This document shows, piece by piece, positions 34,040-45,925 of a stretch of DNA of 64,000 nt. Under the pieces are notes generated by a model, which did not search any database, had not been told where the DNA came from, and worked only from the letters and a program-made list of their open reading frames with translations. The stretch covers positions 433,005 through 497,004 of the forward strand of contig QNQO01000831.1 in assembly GCA_003290165.1 (NCBI GenBank), read 5' to 3'. The DNA comes from Berberis thunbergii. Its lineage: Eukaryota > Streptophyta > Magnoliopsida > Ranunculales > Berberidaceae. Position 1 is the stretch's first letter. Each line of letters starts with the position of its first letter. A program made the translations under genes and the position numbers.

Positions 34040-35428
34040 GTGTGACACTAGGTAACAAGGGCGTGAAGGCAAAATAGTTACGAGGGGATACCACTTGAAT
34101 ATCATATTGGGAACTGTCAAGGTTCTTTAAGAAACTTGTGCCAGCCCACCCAGTTCCAAGCACTACAACCCTCTTCTTTTTGGGCTCTGTTTGAGATGCA
34201 TCAACACTAGGTGTAGCGAGCGATCTAGAATCAGAATATGCCACAAGACCTCCACCGTTGCAACTGCCAAAGTATTAGTACAAGTGAAAAAAAAATGAAA
34301 ACAACAGAAACGAGCAGAACACATTACCCTATTTGAGTCCCATAATTCTCTTTCCAAATGAAAGTGACAATAGTAATCCAGAATCATTTGAGCCAAAACA
34401 ATGTCACTATACCACATTAGTTAATACATCATCTAGTTTATCAACAACACCTACAGCTTATATGTGCCAATGTGTCTTACAATAAAAGAAGCCTTAATTA
34501 ATCAAGAAATGAAAAGGCAGAGAATCATGCCACTATCAAAAAGCATTAAAATCATGGCAAAGATATGAAGGATTCCTCCCATCCTCTAACCTACTCATGA
34601 ATGCTCAAGATAATGAGATCATAACTAATAAAATCAAAGTACAGGTTAGATAAAATGAAACTATTCTCAACATCTTCCGACATTTTGTATCCACTATAAC
34701 TGAACAAATCAAGTAGATATAGATACAATACTATAAAACACAAGGAAAAGAATATATGAACAATCTATTCCAAAAAAAAAAAAAACTCTCACTACAATGC
34801 CATGCCATTAGAACAAAAGAGTTTAGCCTATACCATAGAAATTATTACATTACTGTTTATTTAGACATCTACAGTTATAATTCCATCATGTATTTCATCA
34901 ATATCACCCAAGATCAAACTAAAAAGCATTTCTGCAGGTATGATACTCAGTTTTAAAAGTCTAAAATATTATCAATAAATTAAAGGGCACAACTATTGAG
35001 TATTATCATGCACAAATTAGAATTTCAGAACATTCCTCAGAGCATTCTCTGCCTAATTCAGAAGTTGTTCTCACTGTCTCTCGATCTCGCCACCATGTTG
35101 TTCTTCCTCCTAAAACCAACAAACCCATATTGCATTCATCACTTCTATGATTCAATCCACACTTTTGTAACTTCATGGATTTCTTTCTTTGAAATCAAAC
35201 AAATCTCTACAGTTTTTAAAATGAAACAGAACCACAAAACCCAAATTCAAAACACAAAATAGAATCCATTCCAATCCAAATAAAATGTGAGAGCACAAAC
35301 CTGACTGCAAAAATGACAACCAACTTAGAGATGTTTGGGTAGTCCCTATACTCTTTGGAACCGCCATTCTCAAAGGGTATCTCTCTAAAAGCCTTTGAAG
35401 CTCTCTGAAAGAATGAAAACACCCTCAT
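34040..35428 (-). pseudogene. NDB: NDB 5' gene fragment, copy 2
   Basis: Only exons 1 and 2 exist. Exon 1 (35301-35428) has the start codon and reads MRVFSFFQRASKAFREIP, then DYPNISKLVVIFAVS at the presequence/membrane-entry region. Exon 2 (34040-34257) carries the first nucleotide-binding fold (VVVLGTGWAGTSF, RNYFAFTPLLPSV) and is cut at the segment border, where it runs into gypsy sequence. The exon 2 acceptor reads AA instead of the AG found in copy 1. A PIF/Harbinger element sits a few bases upstream of the ATG. It therefore keeps the start that copy 1 lacks but little else, and neither copy can make the enzyme. Confidence 0.88.
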
Positions 35429-35702
35429 CTTTGGGTGATGTATTGTATCTGGATTTTGTGGGCAATTTAATAAATTCCATGGATTCTGAAAATCCAAGTG
35501 TATTCAATTTGGATTTTAAAAAGTCCACAAAAGTCTAGGGGTATTCAATCAGGATTTTAAAAGGTCTTTCTGAAATCCACAAAGTCTAAGAGTATTCAAT
35601 ATGGATTTCAGAAAGTCCACAAAAGTTTTAGGGTATTCAAAATATCATTCATATTTATGGATTTGGAAAATCATGGATTCTCATGGACTTTGTAGTGTTA
35701 GG

Positions 35703-35710
35703 TATAAATA
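35703..35710 (+). promoter_or_regulatory. TATA box of the PIF/Harbinger leader
   Basis: TATAAATA about 270 bp inside the left end. A possible leader exon ends at gcaacgaagag before gttggt near 35802, and the ATG of ORF1 directly follows an AG at 37497-37498, suggesting a long 5'-UTR intron. Confidence 0.4.
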
Positions 35711-36199
35711 ACAAAGTTCAATAGTTTGCCAGCCTCGATATCAAAGATTTCAACGTGAAAAAAAGTCTCCCAAAGTTCTTCCTTGTGCCAGCAACGAAGA
35801 GGTTGGTTTCCATCCTCTTGTTTTCTCGATTCTTTTTCTATCTTTGCATAGTGTTCATAGTTGCATCGTTGATGATTTTGGGTTAGGGTCTATAAATCTT
35901 GAAGTTGTGTTAGTGTTATAAATCGTTGTGATATATATGATGATTTTGTAAATTTTATATCAGTATGATGTCGACTGGTAAAGCACATCCATCCATATCC
36001 TCATTACATTACAATTACATATTATTAAAGTATTGACTTTGCTTGACCAACAATCAACCAAACTTACATCTTCTCACCATCCCCTCTTTATTATTAGCTA
36101 GCTAGTGACACTCGAAGGAGAGAGTGAGCTGCTGTTGTCTAGTAAGCTAATCTTCATATTTGTGCCTTGCTTTTGTGTGAGTGACAGAGAGGGAAAGAG

Positions 36200-36589
36200 A
36201 TGAGTTTCTCTTATGCTGTGGCAGCAAACATCACAACACTTTACTTGGGTGTGATTGCAACTCTGAAAGTGTTTGGGGTGATAGGTGGATGGAGCTTCTC
36301 TGGATTGTTTGTGTTAGCTGTGTCCACTATTGTGGTTGGCTCGATCCTAGTGGCCACTGTGATATGGGATGTATCACGTAAGGCCATGTATGTTCTTTCG
36401 TGTCATCAGGAGCTAGTCCTCAGCAGTAACAAGTGCAGAGGAGGGATATGCTGGCATGGTAGTGTTGTTACTCATTCTCATCAGTCTGCTCCTCTACTCT
36501 CTCAGGTTCGATTTCAGCAGCTCCCACCACACCACCACACCTTATCCAACTCCAACCCCATCCCCATCCCCAACCTTCCTCCTTTGTAG
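36200..36589 (+). CDS. small two-helix membrane protein inside the transposon, function unknown
   Basis: Intact 129-residue ORF (MSFSYAVAANITTLYLGVIA) with two hydrophobic segments at about 8-28 and 33-53, then WDVSRK, a Cys/Trp motif (CRGGICWHG, about 79-87), and a His/Pro-rich tail. It has a purine-rich leader and its own ATG (agagATGAG). It lies between the transposon's left end and ORF1, on the same strand, where PIF/Harbinger elements normally carry no gene. It is not a known transposon protein. It looks like a captured host gene or a nested insertion, but I do not recognise its family with certainty. Confidence 0.6.
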   Translation: MSFSYAVAANITTLYLGVIATLKVFGVIGGWSFSGLFVLAVSTIVVGSILVATVIWDVSRKAMYVLSCHQELVLSSNKCRGGICWHGSVVTHSHQSAPLLSQVRFQQLPPHHHTLSNSNPIPIPNLPPL

Positions 36590-37498
36590 TATGCTATCAG
36601 TAAGCCGGCCCATACTGTAGCTTGTGATGTATGTAGAGTACAACTGCACAATGATACAGTAAGTAATCCTTATCTAGCTCATCTTAACCAATACGCATCT
36701 TGTTGTTCTACACACTTACCTGTTCAATGGTGTGATCATCTGGTCAGTAGGTTGTACCTTATCATGGCTATGGTCAAGGCTGGGCAAACAAGTCATCGTT
36801 GCTGCCTGCATAGTCAAAAAAGAATATGTGCAGTGCATATATGAGAGAGGGGGGGTGGATAGATCTCGATTTCAGAAACAAATAGAATATGAGCAAAAGA
36901 AATAAGCCATGACAAGTGGTTTGTCCTTCTAGAAATAGAAATGAAATAGAAATGAAATAGCACTACCCATACTTTCATGATAAATTGTTAGTATACTTGG
37001 TTGGATCATTATGGCTTACAATCCCTTGCATATATGTTTTTGACGCCGGTTATCTTCTCAGGTATGTTTTTTATGGTTAATTGGATCATATATGCTATAT
37101 ATATGATATTTTGCTATAGTTGGTTGCGTATGACTAGATTTATAGTTGGTTTTGACTTCCATGTGTTTGGATCATGATTGGACCATATAAGTTGATCATG
37201 TGTGTTTATATATAAACTGTAATGTCTTAAGAGTAAATATCATACTGCATGTCTTCATTAGAGGTTGAACAATAGTCATATGAATTCATTAGAGGTTAAA
37301 CAATAGTCATAAAACATTCTCAAATTCTAATTAGATATGACATATAGCATATAGGCATAACCATACATATGCTTCATGTAGTGATGATAGATTAGCTTCA
37401 CGCATGTAGTGATCATATAGAGGAATGAAACTACTTTCGAGTTGTGTCTGATACAGTAGCATATATTTGCTTCATAAAATACCTGTTGTAATATATAG
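36590..37498. other. spacer between cargo ORF and transposase ORF1
   Basis: AT-rich, including the 3' flank of the membrane-protein ORF and a short purine run (gagagaggggggg). It ends in the AG that precedes the ORF1 start. No further gene seen. Confidence 0.4.
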
Positions 37499-38511
37499 AT
37501 GGGAGATTCACAAGGTAATGGTAAACGAAAAGATTATAAAACTTGGACCGCGGAAGAGAGCAATGCTTTGCTCCAGCTCATGGTTGAAGGTGCCATGCTT
37601 GGGTTCAGGGATGTTAATGGTGTTATAAGTAAAACAACCGTAGAGGCAAAGTTACTTCCAAAACTTAAGGAGAAAATTAGTAAGGAGATAACTTATAGCC
37701 AGTATCAAAGCCGAGTGAAATGGTTTAAGAAGCAATACAGCAATTACTCTCAGCTTATGCGCCACAATTCTGGGTTTGGATGGGACCCGATCACAAAGAG
37801 ATTCATTGCGCCTGATGAAGTATGGGCAGACTATTTGAAGGTGGGTTAAATATCTTGAACTTTTATTCTATTTTACAGCTTAATTTTTTAGACTCTTTAA
37901 CATATTAACTTTCTTTATATTTTGAATCTTTTTTTCAGTCACATCCAGCGCATGCGCACTTTCAGTCAGAAACTTTTGCAGACTATGAGGATTTGAAGAT
38001 TGCAGTTGGTAATGGAACTGCAACTGGGATGGGGTCAATAGGTCTAGGTGATGATACAGATGCCACAACATATGATGATGAAGGAAATGGATCTTGGGAA
38101 TTTGGTGGCATGGATGACTTGGTCTTTGATCAAGACAACAATGCATTTGTACAAACTGAAAATGCAAATGATGCACCACAAAGCAGAGCTCATGGCAAAA
38201 GAAGTAGAGCTGATTATGAACAAAGTAGCAACTCAAAAGGGGTAGCTACTCAAGCTGCAGTTCTGGAAAACTTATCAAGTGGCTTTGGTGAAATTGTCAC
38301 CAGTTTTAAAACAATTTGTGGCATAATGGAGAAGAGAGAATCAACGAACAACGAATGTTGGATTGCTATTCAAGAGACCCCAGGATTGAATAATGGTGCT
38401 CAGTTTTTTGCGCTTAGTTTTCTTAACACTAAAACAAAGCAAGACACCTTCTTGAAGATGAGTCCAGACCAAAGACTTGACTGGATCACTTGGGCACAAA
38501 GGGATGCATAA
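37499..38511 (+). CDS. PIF/Harbinger ORF1, MYB/SANT-like DNA-binding protein
   Basis: Two exons, 37499-37840 and 37939-38511, joined in frame by a GT-AG intron. The N-terminal domain (TWTAEESNALLQLMVEG, then YSQYQSRVKWFKKQYSNY, and DEVWADYLK) is the MYB/SANT-like domain found in plant PIF ORF1 proteins. The acidic linker (LGDDTDATTYDDEG) and the C-terminal tail ending WAQRDA are also usual. In characterised elements this protein binds the ends and helps bring the nuclease into the nucleus. The ORF is intact, with normal length for the family. Confidence 0.88.
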
Positions 38512-38716
38512 AGCTAATAAGCTATAGGCCATTTGGATTTTAAGTCATGTAGTTTGATACTTTTTTATATGCATAAGGCTAAATACTGTGTGTTGATTTC
38601 ATTTTGCAAGTGATGATTTTTAATTTGGTTGTGTTGAATGATTTGATTTTGTTGAATGTTGAATTGCGATTTCATGTCATTACCTGCCTGGTTATCTTTT
38701 TTTTTTGGTCAGATAC

Positions 38717-40213
38717 ATGTCTTGTTCTCTAATGTATGGAGTTGATGAACATGATGAAGAGTTTTACAAGGCAATGAGAATTTTATTAACGGCAATACAA
38801 GCAGTGATTTATGTGCTATATAATCTTGTGCCCAATATAAGTAATGAATGTATTAGACGTCCATTGACTCAACGACCGGTGACATCAAATGGATACATAT
38901 ACATGAATAAGTTATTGGATGGAGACCCACATATCTTTCGGGATGTCTACAGAATGTATCCTGAAGTGTTTCGAAAATTATGTGTCATCATACAAGAGAA
39001 AACACCTCTACGGAGTACTAGATATATTTGTGTTGAAGAAATGCTTGTGACCTTTTTACTAGTTGTCGGTCAAAACAATCGATATAGTGAACCTCGAATG
39101 GTATTCGAGCGATCTCATTTCACTGTTAGCAGAAGTTTCAACAAAATCTTGAAGAGCTTGAATACAATAGCTCCAGTGTTCATGGCTAAACCACCGCTAC
39201 CTGATACCACACCACCTAACATAAGAGAAAGTACAAGGTTTTATCCTTTTTCTAAGGTGCGCGCAATGTAAGTTTTATAGCAAATATTTATATCACTGTA
39301 TTGCTTTAATATTGGTTATTTTCTTCTTTTTGTACATATGTTGTAATTATTTTTCTTTTTTCTCAGGATTGTATTGGACCTATTGATGACACACATATTC
39401 CTGCAACCGTTGTTGGACGTGAGGTCAGTAGATTCAGGAACCGTCATGGGGAACTATCACAAAATGTTTTAGCAGCTTGCAACTTTGATTTACAATTCAT
39501 ATATGTGCTTAGTGGATGGGAGGGTTCTGCTCATGATTCGAAAGTATTAAATGATGCTATTTCTAGACAAAATGGACTCAAAATACCATCAGGTATAATT
39601 TTACGTGCATTAAAAATGTAGCAAACTTATTGAATTTTATACCATATAGTATAAAGTATAAACATACTAATTGCACATTTTTTTATGATCAGGTAAATAT
39701 TACCTCGGAGACTGTGGATTTCCAAACCGACGTCGATTTTTAGCTCCATTTCGTGGCACTCGATATCATCTCAAAGATTTTGGCGGTCCAGGAAACCATC
39801 CTGTCAACGCAATTGAGTTATTTAATCTTCGTCATGCTTCATTGAGGAACGTAATTGAGAGAATATTTGAAATATTCAAGTCGCGGTTTACAATTTTCAA
39901 ATCAGCACCACCATTTCCTTACAAGACACAAGTGGAGCTTGTTTTGGCATGTGCAGGATTGCATAATTTTCTTCGACAAGAATGTCGTTCAGATGATATT
40001 CCTCCTGAACCAGAAAATGATCCGGTAGAGAATGATGAAGATAATTTTGAATGGGATGATATTCAAACCCAAGAACAGCAAAGAGAAAATACTAATCAAT
40101 GGAGAATGAGTTTTGCTAATCAAATGTGGGCAGCAGCTCAAGCAAACATCAATGTTGCTAACAATGATAATGAAGAAAGTGACCATGATCATGAAGGAAA
40201 AGAATTATCATAA
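38717..40213 (+). CDS. PIF/Harbinger ORF2, HARBI1-like DDE nuclease (transposase)
   Basis: Three exons: 38717-39256, 39367-39592 and 39693-40213, all GT-AG and in phase. Domain landmarks: ERSHFTVSRSFNKIL in the helix-turn-helix region, DCIGPIDDTHI (first catalytic Asp), GWEGSAHDSKVL (second Asp) and ASLRNVIERIFEIFKSRF (catalytic Glu), then a C-terminal acidic tail. This is the DDE_4 nuclease fold that cuts and rejoins transposon ends. All catalytic residues are present and no stop occurs, so with ORF1 the element could be autonomous. The ATG was chosen as the first in frame after a polypyrimidine tract ending in AG. Confidence 0.9.
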
Positions 40214-40541
40214 TACAATTTTATGGACGTTTACTTCTTATTTTAAAGATGCTAATTAACGGCCTTTTCTTTTTCTAGTTTTTTTAGCACATGTATCTCT
40301 ATTTTATGGACGTTTTTTTGTTTCATCACTATTTACCAACTTCTTTTTTATCTTGCAAATAATTAGAAATCTATAAAAGTCGTTCATACAAAGTCCGTGG
40401 ATTTTCATAAATCTCTAGAAAGTCTGTAACAAAAGTCTATGGATTTAAGAAATCAGCAGAAGTCCGTGGACAATTTAAAAAGTCCATGAACTTTTCAAAT
40501 TATTTATCAATTCCATAAGAATCCATATACAATACACCCCC

Positions 40542-40852
40542 CTTCTTCTTCTCCGGGGTCTCTCTATCAGATCAGATTTGTTTGTTGGTTATAAATGTGC
40601 TTTGAACCAACTTTGGTGCGAATCAACCAATGAGATAGTGTGTGATGCGCTCAATGTGATTTGGGTTACTTGACTTGTCGCCCAAGAAAGTAGGAATCAG
40701 AGGGTTTGAACTTATACCTTTGAATTTTTCCTCGAGATTCGTGTTGTAAAAGATGGATGGATCCCTAGAGATCTTCTCTCTCGGTGGGGACATGTTTGTA
40801 CTTTTCAATAAAGTTCTGTTTTTCCTTTCTCCGCATTTTTAGGAATATTGAA
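40542..40852 (-). promoter_or_regulatory. NDB: NDB 5' leader and proximal promoter, copy 2 only
   Basis: On the minus strand the sequence runs toward accccggagaagaagaagg, which would join the NDB ATG if the transposon were removed. About 311 bp here have no counterpart in copy 1, where the sequence passes directly from NDB codon 8 or so to the flank. No TATA box was assigned. Confidence 0.5.
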
Positions 40853-41698
40853 ACGTGTTTACTCCAGCCATGTTCAAATACCACATGCATCACATGGCGG
40901 GGTGAGCTGTGGGCAGTGGGATCCATAATATATTTGTACCTTAATTTTTATTTTTAATTCTGTGGAAAAAAAATTAGATACTCTCCCTTGATATATAGTT
41001 CATATCGAAAAAATTAGATACTCTTGTAAAAGAAAAAAAAAACATTTAATATAGGTCATCGCGGAAGGCGGTTTTTGTTTCTATTCCTATAAAATGGTAT
41101 TTAACTGAGAAATTGGTATCTAAGAAGAGAAAGATTATAATCTAACCAGTATGACGACCAATAAATTTGGTCAACTTGTGATCTATTTATTTTTTCATAA
41201 GGTCAAACTTTAGTTTATACTAAAAAAAAAGATTTATAGCCAGGGAATGTATGACTTAATTAATGGAGTTTGAAACTACTGCCCATTTAAGCTTGTGGAG
41301 AATTACAATGGCTCTATGCTTCGTCCCAAGTAAAATGAACATAAGCGCTTCTGTAACTATGAGTACAAAACAATAATACTACTTAATGCATGGTTCCACA
41401 TGTAAATATTTAAGGCGTTATATAATCTAATAAGTTTATATACCTTCTCGTTATATATATTTAGCCTGCATGCTTTATCAAAAAAACATTAATTAGCAGA
41501 TCATATAGAGAAATTTGGAAGATATATAACACACCATTTAACTTCATGAGAATTACTTAGTTCATTAGCTTCATCACCAACTTATTCATAAAATGCCATT
41601 AGCTAGCATAGCTATAGAAAGGCCACTTGATTGAGAAATCAATCAGGCCAATCTCTCTTTATTCGTATTACTTAGTAATAGTACATTCATTCAGTTCA

Positions 41699-41962
41699 TT
41701 AAGCAGTGCCAGCAATACAAATCCATTGACCCACAAAGAGAGCATCACAGTTGAGATTAGGGTTAATAGCAGCAAAGTCTTCTGCACTCAACTTGTTGCT
41801 TTTGATGATATCAAAGCAAGTGTCACCACTCACTACTCCCTGAACAATTTCACATGATGGTGCAGCAGGGATTTTTGGCTTCCTGGCCTCAGTCATGCAA
41901 ATGATGAGAAGGCAAGAGAGCACCAAAACTATGGCTGCTTTGTTGTTCTTCGTGGAAGCCAT
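41699..41962 (-). CDS. small secreted single-LysM protein, copy 2
   Basis: Intact 87-residue paralogue of 12233-12496: signal peptide (AIVLVLSCLLIICM), linker KPKIPAAPS, and one LysM domain (CEIVQGVVSGDTCFDI...GQWICIAG). Two amino-acid differences separate the copies; the remaining nucleotide differences are silent. The TATA box at 42050-42057 is conserved. Its flanks carry fewer retroelements than copy 1. Both copies look expressible. Secretion and glycan binding are inferred from the domain. Confidence 0.92.
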   Translation of the reverse strand: MASTKNNKAAIVLVLSCLLIICMTEARKPKIPAAPSCEIVQGVVSGDTCFDIIKSNKLSAEDFAAINPNLNCDALFVGQWICIAGTA

Positions 41963-42049
41963 TTTATTACTCCTATTTAACTCGATCTCCTTAAAAGATG
42001 AAGATCTCTCTCTGTTGTTTCTGAGTTGTTGGGTCCTCTTGGCTAATCT

Positions 42050-42057
42050 TATTTATA
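42050..42057 (-). promoter_or_regulatory. TATA box of LysM gene copy 2
   Basis: TATAAATA on the minus strand, 88 bp upstream of the ATG. The leader differs from copy 1 by a 4-base insertion (gatc). Confidence 0.65.
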
Positions 42058-42342
42058 GTTATGAATTGATGAATGAATCCAACAGATGAGGCAAAAAAAT
42101 GACTTTGTAATGTGATGATCAAAACAAGAGGCCTGCTTCTTAATAAGCTGTAATGTGTACTTATATATTTAGATTATTGGATTCAAAATTTTTTATTGTT
42201 GTCTTTGTGGGATTAAGGATACAAGGTGAGTGATCTTGGAATGATTCCCCATAGGCAGGCCGATCTATGTAGTTATAATTGCATGATTTATAGAAATTTA
42301 ATGGAATTTGAGTTTCAAAGGCGTATGTCTATGTTACTATGA

Positions 42343-42965
42343 GAGTGTTTGTTTTTGCTTCTGAGTACAGTCGGAAGTCTTAATAAGAAGTGAGACACCT
42401 TGTTAAGAGTGTTTGTTTTTAATTCTGATAAAAAATTCAATTTGTGATTGGAATAAGCAACAAGGAGGTGCTAATCACTTAGCACTGAGTGCTTACTAAA
42501 CATTATTCCAATAGTAACCTTAAAATAATATTGTAATGACAAATGTTGTCTCCATCTTAAAAACAAGTAGGGCTAAATTTTGACACTACACATTCATTCT
42601 ATTCACCAAGCATTGTCATTCTACCTACCTTCACAATGACTCTTCAACAATAAGAAACTTATCTCGTTTGTTTTCTTCATCTAGATTTTCTTTCTCTGTA
42701 TTTTCCAAGCTTTCTTCATCTCTCCATCTCTTGTATATTTTCAAGTTTTCATTATGTAGCATGTAGTTTTGAAAGCTTTGACAAATTGATCACCATTGTA
42801 TAATGTCAGGTTTCAAACCCATCATTTCTCCATTCTTGTATTGTCTCCTCATTAGAGCAAAATTGTCAAACAGTTCTCATTCAACACCTAAAAACAAATA
42901 CCTTTTAATTTTACAGATTTTAATATGCAACCCATTCAAAATCAAAACAAACAGTTCATTCAGAA
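42343..42965. repeat. GGGTGTTTG-type repeat, copy c
   Basis: Counterpart of 12873-13495 in segment copy 2, starting gagtgtttgtttttg and sharing the internal gtgtttgttttt and the inverted far end. It was carried along by the segment duplication and is not an independent insertion. Confidence 0.5.
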
Positions 42966-43284
42966 CCTCGTTCAAAACTTTTAACTCCAGTTAGTAGTTA
43001 GCTTCTAGGCACTTAAAAAAAACGCGACTTATGTTTTACAACCTCAGTTTCTTAATCTCTTATGGTGTTAGAACAAAGTAACTAGTTAATATACTTCGTA
43101 ATTAGGTTACTTTATTAATTTGCAATATTTTTCTACTTAAGGATCTGCGGCATATATCTATTGATCCTTGAGAAGTTGATCAGCATATACATGCTGCATG
43201 CTTTGATCAAAGGAGAAATACAACAATTTTTCCTTGTTCATTTGGGATAGCTAGCCTCCAAGTTTGTAACGAAACAGGGGAGTC

Positions 43285-43470
43285 TTGAATAACAACTTCA
43301 ATGCCCAGATGACATGGGTTACGAAAGCTTTAACCATCAGTGTGGGGAGACTATTTTGTCAGTCCAAAATGATTTGTTGGCAGGTAATAGATTGCGGTTG
43401 TTCTGCTAAATTCATAAATAGCCTTAACACAACGTCATGGTTTTGCAACGAAATGATACCTTTCGAGTGA
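43285..43470 (+). other. 61-codon ORF in duplicated DNA, doubtful
   Basis: MNNNFNAQMTWVTKALTISV... with cysteine-rich second half. The matching region of copy 1 lacks about 22 bases and is not open. No known family; kept only because it is a clear copy difference. Confidence 0.2.
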
Positions 43471-43610
43471 TTGTATTTAGGACATCTTTATTTTTCATTA
43501 ATACAAAGGTTTAGGGTCCTTCAAACTCTGCTTGCTTTTCAATTTTTTTAAATAATATAATAAGTTATTAAAAATTTAGCAGAAAAAATTGAAAATAGAG
43601 AAGAACATAC

Positions 43611-43767
43611 CTTGGTTTGATGAGCCGGATATAACAATATGTGGAAGCTTGAATAAACCTCCCCACCTCCTCAATTTGAAGCTGTGAAAAATTAGTCGAT
43701 GGTGATGAATCTTCAACCAATACTGTTGAAGTTGCTTGTTGTTGAAGCAGTTGAAGTTGCTGAAATT
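43611..43767 (-). other. unidentified internal exon, copy 2 (frame kept)
   Basis: Pyrimidine tract and actcag acceptor, then EFQQLQLLQQQATSTVLVED, SSPSTNFSQLQIEEVGRF and IQASTYCYIRLIKP up to a gtatgt donor. Copy 1 has lost 11 bases in it. Splice-like borders on both sides favour a real exon, but neither the gene nor neighbouring exons are found. Confidence 0.4.
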
Positions 43768-43829
43768 CTGAGTAAAAAAAAAAAAGATGAAGAAGAATAA
43801 GGTGATGGAGAACTCCATCATCACCTCAT

Positions 43830-45095
43830 CAGATTATAAAAGATTAAAAGTAGAAGGGGGCTCTTCATCATCATCGATTCTTTGAGTTAGGGTTCCTTCT
43901 TGTGTATGTGTGTGTGAGAGAGAAAAGAGAGCGTGTGTATGTGAGAGATATATACACCCCGCGTATATTTTTGGTGTCATTTAGACAAGTGTGGGTTTAA
44001 CGTCATTGACTTTATGTAGGAAAATCTCTGCATTTGTATTCTTCGATCTCCCCAGTGAAGCTATTCTCTTTGTCCATAGACGTAGGCAAACTTGCCAAAC
44101 CATGTTAAATTGCTTGTTGGTACATGTTTTATCTTATTTCCATTGACTTTACATTGCCTTGATTATATTTGATTTATTACATTCAATGACATCTATCAAT
44201 TGTGTTTCGCATCTGTTACGCTTTCGCGAGGCGCAAAAAATTGGTATCATAGTCGAAAGTATTTCCCTGGGTTCATTTGTAAGTATGTGAATTGGTAATT
44301 ATGTACGAAAGTGTTGAAAAACGTAAAAGAGCAGTCAAGTTGAAGTTCCAGTTCGAAACTTTAGAGAATGCTTTAGGAGATAAGCCGGACACCATGGGAG
44401 AAGAAGATTGGAACGAGTTGAATCAACAAGCATGTGGGTTTATTCGACTGTGTTTAGTGAATGAACAAAAATACTTCTTTATAAAGGAAACCCCCACAAA
44501 GTGTTGTGGGAAAAGTTGGAAGGCAAGTATATGACAAAAAATATTCAAAATAAACTCTTCCTCATGAAGCATGAGCATCTGGATGAATTCAATGGACTGA
44601 TTACCGACCTATTGAATTTAGAAGAAAATTGTTTCAAAGAATTATAAAGCTTTGCATCTTTTGAATTCCCTTCTAGAAGAACATTAGCATCTCGTGACAA
44701 CTTTGTTAATGGGAAAAAAATCATTAAATTATGATGAGATTGCTACAACATTGCTGAATTATGAGTATAGGAAGATGGACATCAAAGTCCATAAGGATGC
44801 AACATCTGAAGCAATGACTACGAGGGGAAGATCGAAAAGTCGAAAATCTGGTAGTCAAAGAGATAAATCTTGATCCAAATTAAGAAGTGGGTCAAAGGTT
44901 CCGGCGATAGATAAATGCACTTACTGTCATTCGAAAAGGGCATTGGGTCAAAGATTGTTTGAAAGTCAAAGCCAAATAGAAAGGAAAGAAATGCAACACT
45001 GTGAATGTTGCCGAAGGTAGTGGTGAAGATTCTGATGAGTATCACAGTGTTCAACAATTTACAACTGGTGGTCAACCAAGTGAATGAAAATTCAA
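43830..45095 (+). pseudogene. copia LTR end, primer site and gag, copy 2
   Basis: LTR-type R/U5 sequence to about 44235, then TGGTATCATAG at 44242-44252, close to the initiator-methionine tRNA primer site, then a gag-like frame (VKLKFQFETLENALGDK) with stops and a frameshifted CCHC knuckle near 44920-44955. It is uninterrupted here, so it shows the structure before the LTR block entered copy 1. Confidence 0.75.
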
Positions 45096-45099
45096 CGCT

Positions 45100-45925
45100 A
45101 AGGACCCTCAGATGCTGGCCTATTGCGAAAAAGTAATTGACGCCAAGAAAGAGTTTAAGAAAATCCTACTCCGTCGTTGTTCTAGAGCAAACAATGAGGA
45201 AGCTGACACCCTAGCCAAGATGGCCTCGTCCGCAACAAACAACTCTAACAGACTCAAAGTTCCAAAAAAATTGGCTCTATAGAAGAAAAACCCACAAGGT
45301 TTTCTCCACAAATGAGAAGACTAGCTAGGTGAGTCCCCTAGTTAGCTCTATTAAAGAAGGAGTCCTACCAACAGAAAAGTTGGAGGTTCGAAAGCTGAAG
45401 AACATGGTGGTATGGTGCACACACCCCAATGACAAGCTATATAAAAGATCAACTAGCCCACTGCTCAGGTGCTTGACTCCTTATGTGGTGGACTATGTCC
45501 TCTGAGAGATCCACGAAGGAATCTGCGAGAATCGCCTTAGAGGAAGGACATTGGCCCACAAAGCCCTCACACTTGGCTATTATTGGCCCAAGATGCAGTA
45601 GGAGGCCAAAGATCTGGTCCAAAAATGTGACAAGTGTTAGAGGTACGCCACGTACACACATATGCTCACGCAGAACTTGGTCCCAATGACGAGGTATCCT
45701 CCCTCCATCATGCCCTCAATGGTAGAGCCAATGAAAGAGTGAAACACTCGTTATATAATGTGAACAAAACGAATGAGAGAGGCCCATGCAACCCCAATTT
45801 TTATCTGTCTCCATCCTTATTGAGTCACCAGACTTTACCATCGGACTATCTTTTGGCCATCACAACTCTAGTTCACCGCTACTCATCTTTGCAGGTAAAA
45901 AAATCAACAGGAACGAATTTGGATG
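45100..45925 (+). pseudogene. Tat-type RNase H/integrase remnant plus LTR end, copy 2
   Basis: Same fusion as 24766-25600: RANNEEADTLAKMA, then the integrase zinc-binding stretch (REIHEGICEN, DLVQKCDKC), then an LTR-like tail. Stops at comparable places indicate decay before duplication. Confidence 0.7.

Larger units (their letters stand above)
35432..40541 (+). mobile_element. autonomous-looking PIF/Harbinger transposon with extra ORF
   Basis: Ends TGGGTGATGTATTGTAT and (reverse) GGGGGTGTATTGTATAT are inverted. Both subterminal regions repeat words such as ggatttt and aaagtcca. A possible 3-bp target duplication is CTT (35429-35431 and 40542-40544). Inside are an extra ORF, the MYB/SANT-like ORF1 and the DDE nuclease ORF2, all on the plus strand. 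The site is the 5' UTR of the NDB fragment in segment copy 2; copy 1 has no such element. Exact ends are uncertain by one or two bases. Confidence 0.85.

Noticed and set aside
35426..35428. Treating NDB copy 2 as a functional gene because it has a start codon
   Set aside because: Only two exons exist, the exon 2 acceptor is AA, and the remainder is replaced by gypsy sequence.
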